A DNA stretch of 39,157 bases from NCBI GenBank assembly GCA_019414265.1, contig DXMJ01000007.1, positions 1 to 39,157 on the forward strand, written 5' to 3'. Below, in pieces: positions 24,492-31,343 of the stretch (within the stretch, counting starts at the first letter, position 1; each line of letters opens with the position of its first letter). The position numbers were made by a program, and so were the translations under genes. The DNA is from Collinsella sp. (GTDB taxonomy: Bacteria; Actinomycetota; Coriobacteriia; Coriobacteriales; Coriobacteriaceae). The notes beneath the pieces are model-generated. The model ran no database searches and was not told the DNA's origin. It was given only the letters and a program-made list of their open reading frames with translations.

Positions 24492-24520
24492 GGGCGCCTG
24501 CTTGCGGGCGTCCTTTTGTT
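24492..24520 (+). terminator. intrinsic terminator after the Cof-type gene
   Basis: Stem GGGCGCCTGC with GCGGGCGTCC (10 bp including two G-U pairs), then TTTTGTT. It lies just before the next GTG start, so downstream expression is read-through or from an unseen promoter. Confidence 0.7.
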
Positions 24521-24532
24521 AGGGAGGGTGCC

Positions 24533-25192
24533 GTGTCCGCATTTCCGTTCGACGCCGTTATCTTTGACATGGACGGCGTCATTGTCGATACCGAGTATTA
24601 CTACTTGGGCGAGACTGCCGCGTTTGCCAAGGAGCTTGGGCTTAATCTGACTCAAGAGGAGTTGAATGGGCAGGTCGGTACCTCGCATCAGTTCTTCCTG
24701 CATATGCTGGTCGATTGGTTTGAGCGCGCCGGTAAGGGGCACTTCACTGGCGAGGAAGCGTTGGCCCGTTGGGACGAGTGGGCGCATAAGCGTCCGCGTG
24801 ACTATCAGGCTTTGATTAACCCAGGCGCCGTGGATACGATTCGAGAGCTGCCGCGCCGTGGCGTTCGCGTGGCGCTTGCCAGCTCGTCTCCCATGGTTAG
24901 CATCGAGGAAGTGCTCAACGCATGCGGGCTGTCTGATGCCTTTGAGTATGTGGTGAGCGGCGAGCAGTTTAAGGAGAGCAAACCCGAGCCCGACATCTAC
25001 CTGCATGCGCTGGACCTGCTGGGGCTGCCCGCGAATCGCTGCTGCTGCGTTGAGGATTCCGTTCCGGGCATTACCGCGGGTAAGCGAGCCGGCCTGACGG
25101 TTATTGCCAAGCGCGAGGAGCGCTTTGGCTTTAGCCAGGATGCCGCGGACAAGATTATCGACCAGCTGCCGGAGCTGCTGGAACTCGCGTAG
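24533..25192 (+). CDS. HAD-IA phosphatase / beta-phosphoglucomutase-like
   Basis: 219 residues from GTG 24533 with GGGAGG upstream. Motif I FDMDGVIVDTE, a helical cap (about residues 20-85), motif II LASSSP, motif III lysine in FKESKPEPDIYL, and motif IV VEDSVPGITAGKRAG. This is the subfamily containing beta-phosphoglucomutases and sugar-phosphatases. The Asp-x-Asp is intact. Substrate not assignable; neighbours suggest sugar-phosphate handling. Confidence 0.93.
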   Translation: MSAFPFDAVIFDMDGVIVDTEYYYLGETAAFAKELGLNLTQEELNGQVGTSHQFFLHMLVDWFERAGKGHFTGEEALARWDEWAHKRPRDYQALINPGAVDTIRELPRRGVRVALASSSPMVSIEEVLNACGLSDAFEYVVSGEQFKESKPEPDIYLHALDLLGLPANRCCCVEDSVPGITAGKRAGLTVIAKREERFGFSQDAADKIIDQLPELLELA

Positions 25193-25251
25193 ATTCTGGG
25201 CGGCATTGTTGTCACAACAGTGGTTCCGTTGGCATAAGAGAGGGGCGCGCT

Positions 25252-26115
25252 ATGGCATTTAACGTGAGCGCACTGGGGTTTGGCGACAACGTCGTCGACC
25301 GCTACGAGCATATTCGCACGATGTATCCGGGTGGCAATGCGGTGAACTTTGCCGTGTATGCCAAGAAATGCGGAGCCGCGCGCTCCGCGTATATGGGCAT
25401 CTTTGGTAATGACGCTGCTGCCGAGCACGTGATTGCGAGTCTTGAGGATGAGGACGTTGAACTAGCCAAATGCAAGCAGCTCATCGGTGAGAATGGTGCT
25501 GCGCGCGTGACCGTCGTTAACGGCGACCGTGTTTTCCTTGGCTCCAATGAGGGTGGCATCCGTGGTGATACTCGCTATGTGCTCGATCGCTTTGACCTTG
25601 CGTACATGAAGCAGTTCGACGTAGTCCACTCGGGCAACTATTGCTTTACCGAGCGCGAACTTCCCAAGTTGAAGGCCGCGGGCATCACGGTTTCGTTTGA
25701 CTTCTCGGACGATTCGACCGACGAGTACTACGAGCAGATTGCTCCCTACGTTGACTTCGCATTCTTTAGCGCGGCAGACGCCGCGAGCGAGGATGAGATT
25801 CGCGAGCGTCTGGCATGGGTGAGGGGTCTAGGTCCGCGTTTCGTATCGGCAACGGCTGGCGCTGAGGGCTGCATTGCCTATGATGGCGATCGTTATTACC
25901 GCCAACTGGCTAAACCGGTAACGGACATGAAGGACACCATGGGGGCGGGCGACTCGTTCCTCACCTCGTTTTTGATGTGCTATCTCGATTCCGTCAAGCG
26001 TGGCGAGGATGGTGCCGAGGCCATCGAGCGTGCACTCGACTTTGCGGCGGGGTTTGCTTCGACCGTATGCGGCATGGAAGGCTCCTGGGGCCATGGAGTG
26101 CCGATTTCCGAATAG
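25252..26115 (+). CDS. frlD: PfkB-family sugar kinase, fructoselysine 6-kinase-like
   Basis: 287 residues. GFGDNVVDRYEHIRTMYPGGNAVNFAVYA at the N-terminus is close to fructoselysine 6-kinase. The catalytic DTMGAGDSF motif (residues about 228-236) and the anion-hole GAEG are present. FrlD phosphorylates fructoselysine (an Amadori product) for cleavage by FrlB. No frlB or transporter is adjacent, so the substrate may be another ketosamine or sugar. ATG preceded by GAGAGGGG. Family certain, substrate tentative. Confidence 0.8.
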   Translation: MAFNVSALGFGDNVVDRYEHIRTMYPGGNAVNFAVYAKKCGAARSAYMGIFGNDAAAEHVIASLEDEDVELAKCKQLIGENGAARVTVVNGDRVFLGSNEGGIRGDTRYVLDRFDLAYMKQFDVVHSGNYCFTERELPKLKAAGITVSFDFSDDSTDEYYEQIAPYVDFAFFSAADAASEDEIRERLAWVRGLGPRFVSATAGAEGCIAYDGDRYYRQLAKPVTDMKDTMGAGDSFLTSFLMCYLDSVKRGEDGAEAIERALDFAAGFASTVCGMEGSWGHGVPISE

Positions 26116-26121
26116 GTGAGC

Positions 26122-26156
26122 AGTCCCGGGGAGTCGAATTGTCGCCCCCCGGGACT
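26122..26156. terminator. GC-rich hairpin after the PfkB kinase
   Basis: AGTCCCGGGG (26122-26131) pairs perfectly with CCCCGGGACT (26147-26156). There is no T-tract on the plus strand, so it is a weak terminator candidate. Confidence 0.4.
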
Positions 26157-26160
26157 CCAT

Positions 26161-26386
26161 GGACAAAAAATGCTAAATATGAGTACTGTCACTAATTTAG
26201 TAACAGCGAAATTAAGCTATTGAGGGCCTAGTTGGGTGTCTGCGAGTGATTAAAACCTGCTAAAAATGACTTTAACCACCTTAAAGTGCCTTGATAATGG
26301 ATAGCCGTACATTATCAAGGCACTATTTTGCCGTAAAATAATGTTACTGGATTTGCAACAGTACTCATATTTGACATTTTTTGCCC
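26161..26386. repeat. 226-bp MITE-like element with 45-bp terminal inverted repeats
   Basis: The left end 26161-26205 and the reverse of 26342-26386 match at 37 of 45 positions, including the identical blocks CAAAAAATG, AAATATGAGTACTGT and AGTAACA. Inside is a perfect 15-bp hairpin AGTGCCTTGATAATG (26285-26299, 26310-26324) with a 10-nt loop. It is A+T-rich, non-coding and placed between two convergent genes. No clear target duplication. It could be a non-autonomous transposon or a structured intergenic repeat. Confidence 0.6.
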
Positions 26387-26393
26387 ACAGGGG

Positions 26394-27176
26394 TTAGCGA
26401 AGGTCAAATACAGAGCGCGCATTTGCTAAAACTGCCGACTCAATGTGCTTAGCGTCACAGTTTTTGAGTGAGGCGATGCGTTCTGAGGTCCTTGTGAGCG
26501 ATTTGATGAGCGACTGCGCGCTTGTTTCTGTGTTTGCCTCCGCTGGTGCATCGGTCTCGAGCAGTAAACGATCGAGTGGAATCTGTCGTGCGTATTCGCG
26601 TCCTCGTTTAGACGCGAGCATGCGTTCGTTGACGGAAAAATAACAGCCCGCATCACGCGCGCGGACGAGTTCGTCCGAAGTGCCGCTAAACCAGTGGAAG
26701 ATGATAACGGGGGAGTCGGGGTTTGGGATGAGTAGTCCATGCGATTCGAGGACGTCCAGTACGGCTCCTGCCGAACGAACGGCGTGAATTGATATCACGC
26801 GCCCGGTAAGAGGATGCTGCACGAGCGTATCGCAGAGCCGGTCAAATGCCTGTATTTGTAGCGGCTCACTTCCGGCAAAGCGTGCGGAAAAGTCGAGTCC
26901 CACCTCGCCGATGTAGCGCTCTTGGGCAGCAACTTCGCAAAGCAGATCGACTTCGGCAGGACCGCAGCGGCCGTCGGCGAGCCACCAGGGGTGGAGCCCA
27001 ACGCCAGCGATGATGCCTGGTAGGCGACGGGCGCGCTCGTTTGCGGCCGAAAAGTCGCGTGGGTCGACCCCGCAGTCAAAGAGCCCCAGACCCAACGCCG
27101 CCGACTCACTGGCTGCAGCATCGGGGCCGAGCATCAAATCAAGATGACAATGCGTGTCAAAGAATTGCGGTTCCAT
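26394..27176 (-). CDS. tatD: TatD-family metal-dependent hydrolase
   Basis: 260-residue amidohydrolase-fold nuclease. The metal ligands are in place: FDTHCHLD (Asp7, His9, His11), GEVGLDF, ISIHAVRS, FHWFSGT and LLLETDAP. TatD enzymes act as 3'-5' exonucleases or D-aminoacyl/DNA hydrolases. The gene is directly downstream of tcdA with a 14-bp gap, likely co-transcribed. Its stop lies 8 bp from the inverted-repeat element. Confidence 0.95.
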   Translation of the reverse strand: MEPQFFDTHCHLDLMLGPDAAASESAALGLGLFDCGVDPRDFSAANERARRLPGIIAGVGLHPWWLADGRCGPAEVDLLCEVAAQERYIGEVGLDFSARFAGSEPLQIQAFDRLCDTLVQHPLTGRVISIHAVRSAGAVLDVLESHGLLIPNPDSPVIIFHWFSGTSDELVRARDAGCYFSVNERMLASKRGREYARQIPLDRLLLETDAPAEANTETSAQSLIKSLTRTSERIASLKNCDAKHIESAVLANARSVFDLR

Positions 27177-27190
27177 CGCAGGACATCCTG

Positions 27191-27982
27191 CTAGTCCAGG
27201 CGTTGGCCGTCGGCGCGTACGCGCTCGGTGCCGCGCCCGCTGATCTGGCGGATAACCTCGCCGGCAATCATCTGGCCCATGATGGGCGGCATAAAACTGG
27301 CGGTGCCCAACTCGGTGCGCTCGTGGATATTGGAAGGGTCGCGGGGCTGTGTCTTAACCGATTCCTCGCAGCTAAACAGTACATGCAGGCTCTTGATGCC
27401 GCGCTTCTTACATTCTTTGCGCATGATGCGGCTCATGGGGTCACGTACCGTATCGAAAATGTCGGCAAAGCGGAGGCACTCGGGATGGAGCTTGTTGGCC
27501 CCGCCCATGGAGCTAACCAAACGAATGTCGTGGTCCTGAGCATATTTGGCAATGGTGAGCTTGGCCGAGATGGTGTCGATGGCGTCGACGACGTAGTCGA
27601 GCTTGCCGTCTGTTTGCTCCAAAACGCTCGCGAAGAACTCGTCGATGTTGTCGCTCAGCAGGTATTCGGTGCGCTTGATAACGGTGGCGGCGGGATTGAT
27701 ATCGCGAATCATGGCTTCCATCACGTCAACCTTGCGCTTGCCGATGGTGCTGTGAAAGGCGATGGCCTGGCGATTGATATTGCTGGGCGCGATGATGTCC
27801 TTGTCCAGAATTACAAAATGACCAATGCCGCCGCGGGCAAGTGCCTCGCCGCAATTGGAGCCCACGCCTCCGCAGCCGAGCACCAACACCGTGGCGTTGG
27901 CGAGTTTATTAAGTGCCTCGCGGCCCATGATGATCTCGAGCTTGGTATCGCGCGTCTCGACGAGAGCAGCAGTTTCGGTCAT
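27191..27982 (-). CDS. tcdA: tRNA threonylcarbamoyladenosine dehydratase (ThiF/E1-like)
   Basis: 263 residues from ATG 27982, preferred over ATG 27988 because GGAGG abuts the latter and is 6 bases from the former. ATP-binding VLVLGCGGVGSNCGEALARGG, NRQAIAF and the DAIDTISAK motif are typical of TcdA/CsdL, which cyclises t6A37 in tRNA. A TATAAT on the minus strand (28032-28027) may be its -10. It forms an operon with tatD. Confidence 0.93.
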   Translation of the reverse strand: MTETAALVETRDTKLEIIMGREALNKLANATVLVLGCGGVGSNCGEALARGGIGHFVILDKDIIAPSNINRQAIAFHSTIGKRKVDVMEAMIRDINPAATVIKRTEYLLSDNIDEFFASVLEQTDGKLDYVVDAIDTISAKLTIAKYAQDHDIRLVSSMGGANKLHPECLRFADIFDTVRDPMSRIMRKECKKRGIKSLHVLFSCEESVKTQPRDPSNIHERTELGTASFMPPIMGQMIAGEVIRQISGRGTERVRADGQRLD

Positions 27983-28069
27983 AGACATCCTCCGATGGGG
28001 AAGCGAATCGTGTTTTAGTTATCGTCATTATAGGTATTATCACGATTTCATTTGAGCCCTTGGGGCTTG

Positions 28070-28098
28070 TTGAAATGGGGTCGGGATTCGCATAAGAT
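28070..28098 (+). promoter_or_regulatory. promoter of the antitoxin RNA
   Basis: TTGAAA, a 17-bp spacer and TAAGAT, directed rightward against the toxin gene; start expected near 28105. Confidence 0.65.
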
Positions 28099-28104
28099 TG
28101 AAGC

Positions 28105-28200
28105 AGATGGCACCCGTTGCAGCGGGTTGGCCAACTCCAAAACACGTTTGTAGCGTGAGAAGTGGCCGTCTTCGCATTACGCGGGGGCGGCTATTTCATT
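28105..28200 (+). ncRNA. putative antisense antitoxin RNA
   Basis: From the promoter at 28070-28098, a transcript of about 95 nt would end at a hairpin GCCGTCTTCGC/GCGGGGGCGGC (28165-28191) with a T-rich tail. It would overlap the 3' untranslated region and the last codons of the toxin message, as in TxpA/RatA-type type I systems. Length and 5' end are estimated. Confidence 0.55.
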
Positions 28201-28277
28201 CGACCTCCAATGTGGATGCCGAGCTCCACAGCCGCGATTACAAGCAATAACAACGTCAGGACATCGTAAATACTCAT
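28191..28277 (-). CDS. putative holin-like type I toxin
   Basis: A 28-residue frame from ATG 28277 with AAGGAG 7 bases upstream. The sequence starts MSIYDVLTLLLLVIAAVE, a single membrane helix with a short basic tail ending RMK. Length, the MS-x-Y/F-D/E-x-L start and genomic layout fit the putative holin-like toxin family (TxpA-like), which depolarises or disrupts the membrane. The antisense promoter and shared terminator hairpin support a type I toxin-antitoxin pair. Its promoter carries a LexA-like site. The gene is seen directly; toxicity is inferred. Confidence 0.7.
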   Translation of the reverse strand: MSIYDVLTLLLLVIAAVELGIHIGGRMK

Positions 28278-28328
28278 AGTCCATCTCCTTCTCGGGTAGA
28301 GGGAGCTGGCCCATCTGCTTCAACTTCC

Positions 28329-28357
28329 ATTGTAGCTAAATACGAACGAATGTTCTA
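28329..28357 (-). promoter_or_regulatory. toxin promoter overlapped by a LexA-like box
   Basis: On the minus strand TAGAAC, a 17-bp spacer and TACAAT (28334-28329). CGAACGAATGTTCT at 28343-28356 matches the LexA consensus CGAACRNRYGTTYG at 13 of 14 positions and covers the -35 and spacer, so LexA would repress the toxin. Confidence 0.6.
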
Positions 28358-28394
28358 TAGATGTTCCTGTATTAGATAGTTAGACAAACATCTA
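28358..28394. promoter_or_regulatory. inverted repeat, likely SdpR operator
   Basis: Perfect 8-bp arms TAGATGTT (28358-28365) and AACATCTA (28387-28394). The right arm lies in the spacer of the sdpR promoter, suiting autorepression by an ArsR-type protein. Confidence 0.55.
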
Positions 28395-28409
28395 AATATC
28401 GAGTATAGT
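28380..28409 (+). promoter_or_regulatory. sdpR-sdpI promoter
   Basis: TTAGAC, an 18-bp spacer and TATAGT; start expected near 28416, giving a short leader. Confidence 0.6.
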
Positions 28410-28443
28410 GTGCGCGTCATGAGAGATGATGAAAGGGGGTCTT

Positions 28444-28722
28444 ATGCCGGGAGAGGGTTTTAAGGCGCTTGCCGATCCAACGCGACGGCGCATTTTGGAG
28501 TTGCTGCGCGAGGGCAATTGCACGGCGGGGGAGCTTGCCGAGCATTTCGATATCAGTAAGCCGTCGCTGAGCCATCACTTGGCGACGCTCAAAAACGCCG
28601 GGTTGGTAACCGACGAACGTCATGGTCAAAACATCGTATACAGCTTAAACACTACCGTCATGCAGGACTTGATCGGTTGGTTTATGGGCTTTACAAACGC
28701 GGAAGGTGATAAGGATGAATAA
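28444..28722 (+). CDS. sdpR: SdpR-type ArsR-family autorepressor
   Basis: 92 residues from ATG 28444, chosen because AAAGGGGG lies 4 bases upstream. FKALADPTRRRILELLREGNCTAGELAEHF and the recognition helix ISKPSLSHHLATLKNAGLV form an ArsR winged helix. No metal-binding cysteine motif is present, as in SdpR, which instead is titrated by the membrane protein SdpI. Its stop overlaps the sdpI start by 8 bp. Confidence 0.88.
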   Translation: MPGEGFKALADPTRRRILELLREGNCTAGELAEHFDISKPSLSHHLATLKNAGLVTDERHGQNIVYSLNTTVMQDLIGWFMGFTNAEGDKDE

Positions 28723-29419
28723 CGAAAACAAGGGCATTCACCCCACGGGGGTATCGTCGCGCGTGTGGATTGCGCTGGTCGCTCTGTGCGTCGCCAATGT
28801 CGTAGCGCATCTCATGGTGATGCCGAGCTTGCCTGGGCAGATTCCCACGCACTGGGGCGCGAACGGCGCCGTCGACGGTTGGGGTCCCAGCTGGATGGCC
28901 TCCGCGCTCGGCGTGCTGCCTCTGGTGCTTCTCGCAATGTTCTGCGTGGTGCCGCGCATCGATCCCAAAGGTGAGGCATATCGAACCTCGGGCAAGTTCT
29001 ATCAGGGCTTCGTAATCGCTTTCACCTTGTTCATGTGCGCCATAAGCTGGCTGGGAGAGCTTACGGTCTGGGGCGTGGTGCCGGCGGTCGGTTCGGTCAA
29101 CGTGCTGATTTCCGGGGCTGTCGGTTTGCTGTTCATCGGCGTAGGCAACTACTTGCCGCGCGTAAAGCAAAACTACACGCTTGGCATCAAGACGCCCTGG
29201 GCGCTTGCCGACCCCGAGAACTGGCGACGTACGCAGCGTTTTGGCGGTGCCTGCTTTATGGTGCTGGGTGTTGGCCTGATTGTGATGGGCGTGGCGGGTA
29301 GCGTACTTTCGAGCGAAGTCGTCGCTGCGGTGATTGCGGTTCTGGCGCTTGGTTCGGCCGGAGCTGCCTATGTTTACTCGTATCTGCTGTGGCGCAAATC
29401 GCAGCGAGCCGCTCGCTAA
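28715..29419 (+). CDS. sdpI: SdpI-family membrane immunity/signalling protein
   Basis: 234 residues from ATG 28715 (AAGG site), with six or more hydrophobic helices. The DUF1648 motif (LPGQIPTHWGANGAVDGWGP) is near the N-terminus. The SdpI signature GNYLPRVKQNYTLGIKTPWAL...WRRTQRFGG is in the middle. In Bacillus, SdpI confers immunity to the SdpC toxin and sequesters SdpR; here no sdpC is adjacent, so it may sense foreign toxins. Translationally coupled to sdpR and ended by a terminator. Confidence 0.9.
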   Translation: MNNENKGIHPTGVSSRVWIALVALCVANVVAHLMVMPSLPGQIPTHWGANGAVDGWGPSWMASALGVLPLVLLAMFCVVPRIDPKGEAYRTSGKFYQGFVIAFTLFMCAISWLGELTVWGVVPAVGSVNVLISGAVGLLFIGVGNYLPRVKQNYTLGIKTPWALADPENWRRTQRFGGACFMVLGVGLIVMGVAGSVLSSEVVAAVIAVLALGSAGAAYVYSYLLWRKSQRAAR

Positions 29420-29485
29420 GGTTGCGGAAAACTAGCGTACGCAGTTCATAGCATGTTATGGGGGACTTTTCCCAGGTAGTATTAG

Positions 29486-29511
29486 GGGGTGTGGGCAACC
29501 ATGCCCCTTTT
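29486..29511 (+). terminator. terminator of sdpR-sdpI
   Basis: 9-bp stem GGGGTGTGG/CCATGCCCC with a GCAA loop, followed by TTTT. Confidence 0.85.
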
Positions 29512-29538
29512 CGTTAAGTTTCAGAGCTGGTTTCCTCA

Positions 29539-29560
29539 TTTCGTTTCCACTAAAACGAAA
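29539..29560. promoter_or_regulatory. inverted repeat upstream of ettA
   Basis: TTTCGTTT-N6-AAACGAAA, 43 bp before the ettA start. It may be an operator or leader hairpin; nothing more can be said. Confidence 0.4.
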
Positions 29561-29602
29561 CAAGAATAGGGAAACAGCAGGTAGAAAGGATAAAACAGGC
29601 AA

Positions 29603-31282
29603 ATGGCAGAGTTTATCTACCAGATGTATCAGGCTCGCAAGGCCCATGGCGACAAGGTAATCCTTGACGACGTGACCCTGAGCTTCTACCCCGGGGCCAA
29701 GATCGGCGTCGTGGGTCCTAACGGCATGGGTAAGTCGACCCTGCTCAAGATTATGGCCGGTATCGAGGAAGTCTCCAACGGCGATGCCAGGCTCACCCCC
29801 GGCTACACCGTAGGAATCCTGCAGCAGGAGCCGCCGCTCGATGACGACAAGACCGTCATCGAGAACGTGCGCATGGCGTTTGGTGATATGCTTGCCAAGG
29901 TCGACCGCTTTAACAAGATCGGCGAGGAGATGTGCGACCCGGACTGCGACATGGACGCCCTCATGGCCGAGATGGGCAAGCTCCAGGACGAGATTGATGC
30001 CGCCGACGGCTGGGATATCGATTCCAAGCTCGGCCAGGCCATGGACGCCCTGCAGCTACCCGATTCCGACATGCCGGTCAATGTGCTTTCCGGCGGCGAG
30101 CGCCGTCGCGTGGCCCTGTGCAAGCTGCTGCTCGAGGCTCCCGACTTGCTGCTGCTCGACGAGCCCACGAACCACCTGGACGCCGAGTCGATCCTGTGGC
30201 TCGAGCACTTCCTGCACAACTACCAGGGCGCGGTCCTTGCCGTCACACACGATCGCTACTTCCTGGATAACGTTGCCGAGTGGATCTGCGAGGTCGACCG
30301 CGGTCACCTCTATCCCTACAAGGGCAACTACTCCACGTATCTGGAGACCAAGGCCGCGCGTATCGAGGCTCAGGGCAACCGCGATGCCAAGCTCGCCAAG
30401 CGCATGGAGGCCGAGCTCGAGTGGGTGCGCAGCTCGCCCAAGGCTCGTCAGGCCAAGAACAAGGCCCGTCTGGCTCGCTACGAGGAGATGGAGGCCGAGG
30501 CCCGCGCCAGCCAGAAGCTCGACTGGACCGACATCCGCATCCCCGTGGGCCCGCGTCTGGGCAACAAGGTGCTCGAGGCTCATCACCTGCACAAGGAGTT
30601 CGATGGCCGTGTGCTCATCGACGACCTTTCGTTCACCCTGCCGCGCAACGGCATCGTGGGCGTCATCGGTCCCAACGGCGTGGGCAAGACTACGCTCTTC
30701 AAGACCATCGTGGGCCTGGAGCCGCTGACTTCGGGCGAGCTCGAGGTGGGTGAGACCGTCAAGATCTCTTACGTCGACCAGAACCGTTCCGGCATCGACC
30801 CCGACAAGAACCTATGGGAGGTCGTCTCGGACGGCCTGGACCACATGATGGTCGGCGAGACCGAGGTTCCGAGCCGTGCTTATGTGGCGAGCTTTGGCTT
30901 TAAGGGCCAGGACCAGCAGAAGCGCGCTGGCGTACTCTCCGGTGGTGAGCGCAACCGTCTGAACCTGGCGCTCACGCTCAAGCAGGGCGGCAACCTGCTG
31001 CTCCTCGACGAGCCCACGAACGACCTCGACGTCGAGACGCTGTCCTCGCTCGAAGCGGCGCTGCTCGAGTTCCCGGGCTGCTCGGTGGTCATTAGCCACG
31101 ACCGTATGTTCCTGGACCGCGTCGCCACGCACATTCTGGCGTGGGAGGGCACGGACGAGAATCCGGGCAACTGGTATTGGTTCGAGGGCAACTTCGAGGC
31201 CTATCAGGCCAACCGCATCGAGCGCCTGGGCGAGGACGCAGCCCAGCCGCATCGTATTCACCGCAAGCTGACGCGCGATTAG
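29603..31282 (+). CDS. ettA: energy-dependent translational throttle protein EttA
   Basis: 559-residue ABC-F ATPase with two nucleotide domains and no membrane part; it binds the ribosomal E site and gates early elongation by ADP/ATP ratio. Walker A motifs GPNGMGKST (about 38-46) and GPNGVGKTT. Signatures LSGGERRRVALCKLLLE and LSGGERNRLNLALTLKQ. Walker B LLLLDEPTNHLD and LLLLDEPTNDLD. The P-site tRNA interaction motif falls in the charged linker KRMEAELEWVRSSPKARQAK. Full length, AAAGGA upstream, own terminator. Confidence 0.97.
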   Translation: MAEFIYQMYQARKAHGDKVILDDVTLSFYPGAKIGVVGPNGMGKSTLLKIMAGIEEVSNGDARLTPGYTVGILQQEPPLDDDKTVIENVRMAFGDMLAKVDRFNKIGEEMCDPDCDMDALMAEMGKLQDEIDAADGWDIDSKLGQAMDALQLPDSDMPVNVLSGGERRRVALCKLLLEAPDLLLLDEPTNHLDAESILWLEHFLHNYQGAVLAVTHDRYFLDNVAEWICEVDRGHLYPYKGNYSTYLETKAARIEAQGNRDAKLAKRMEAELEWVRSSPKARQAKNKARLARYEEMEAEARASQKLDWTDIRIPVGPRLGNKVLEAHHLHKEFDGRVLIDDLSFTLPRNGIVGVIGPNGVGKTTLFKTIVGLEPLTSGELEVGETVKISYVDQNRSGIDPDKNLWEVVSDGLDHMMVGETEVPSRAYVASFGFKGQDQQKRAGVLSGGERNRLNLALTLKQGGNLLLLDEPTNDLDVETLSSLEAALLEFPGCSVVISHDRMFLDRVATHILAWEGTDENPGNWYWFEGNFEAYQANRIERLGEDAAQPHRIHRKLTRD

Positions 31283-31305
31283 TCGAGCTCAGGTGACCCA
31301 ATGAG

Positions 31306-31342
31306 AAAGGGACGATAACCTTGAGGGCTATCGTCCCTTTTT
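31306..31342 (+). terminator. ettA terminator
   Basis: AAAGGGACGATA pairs with TATCGTCCCTTT, followed by a run of T. It could also serve the convergent gene on the left-going strand. Confidence 0.9.
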
Positions 31343-31343
31343 G

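Noticed and set aside
28040..28160. tRNA-like stretch near the toxin locus
   Set aside because: No cloverleaf, no GTTCRA T-loop and no acceptor pairing; better explained as antitoxin RNA.
28738..28755. second CsoR-like sequence (CACCCCACGGGGGTATC)
   Set aside because: It lies inside the sdpI coding sequence just after its start, away from any promoter, and is explained by the codons for His-Pro-Thr-Gly-Val.
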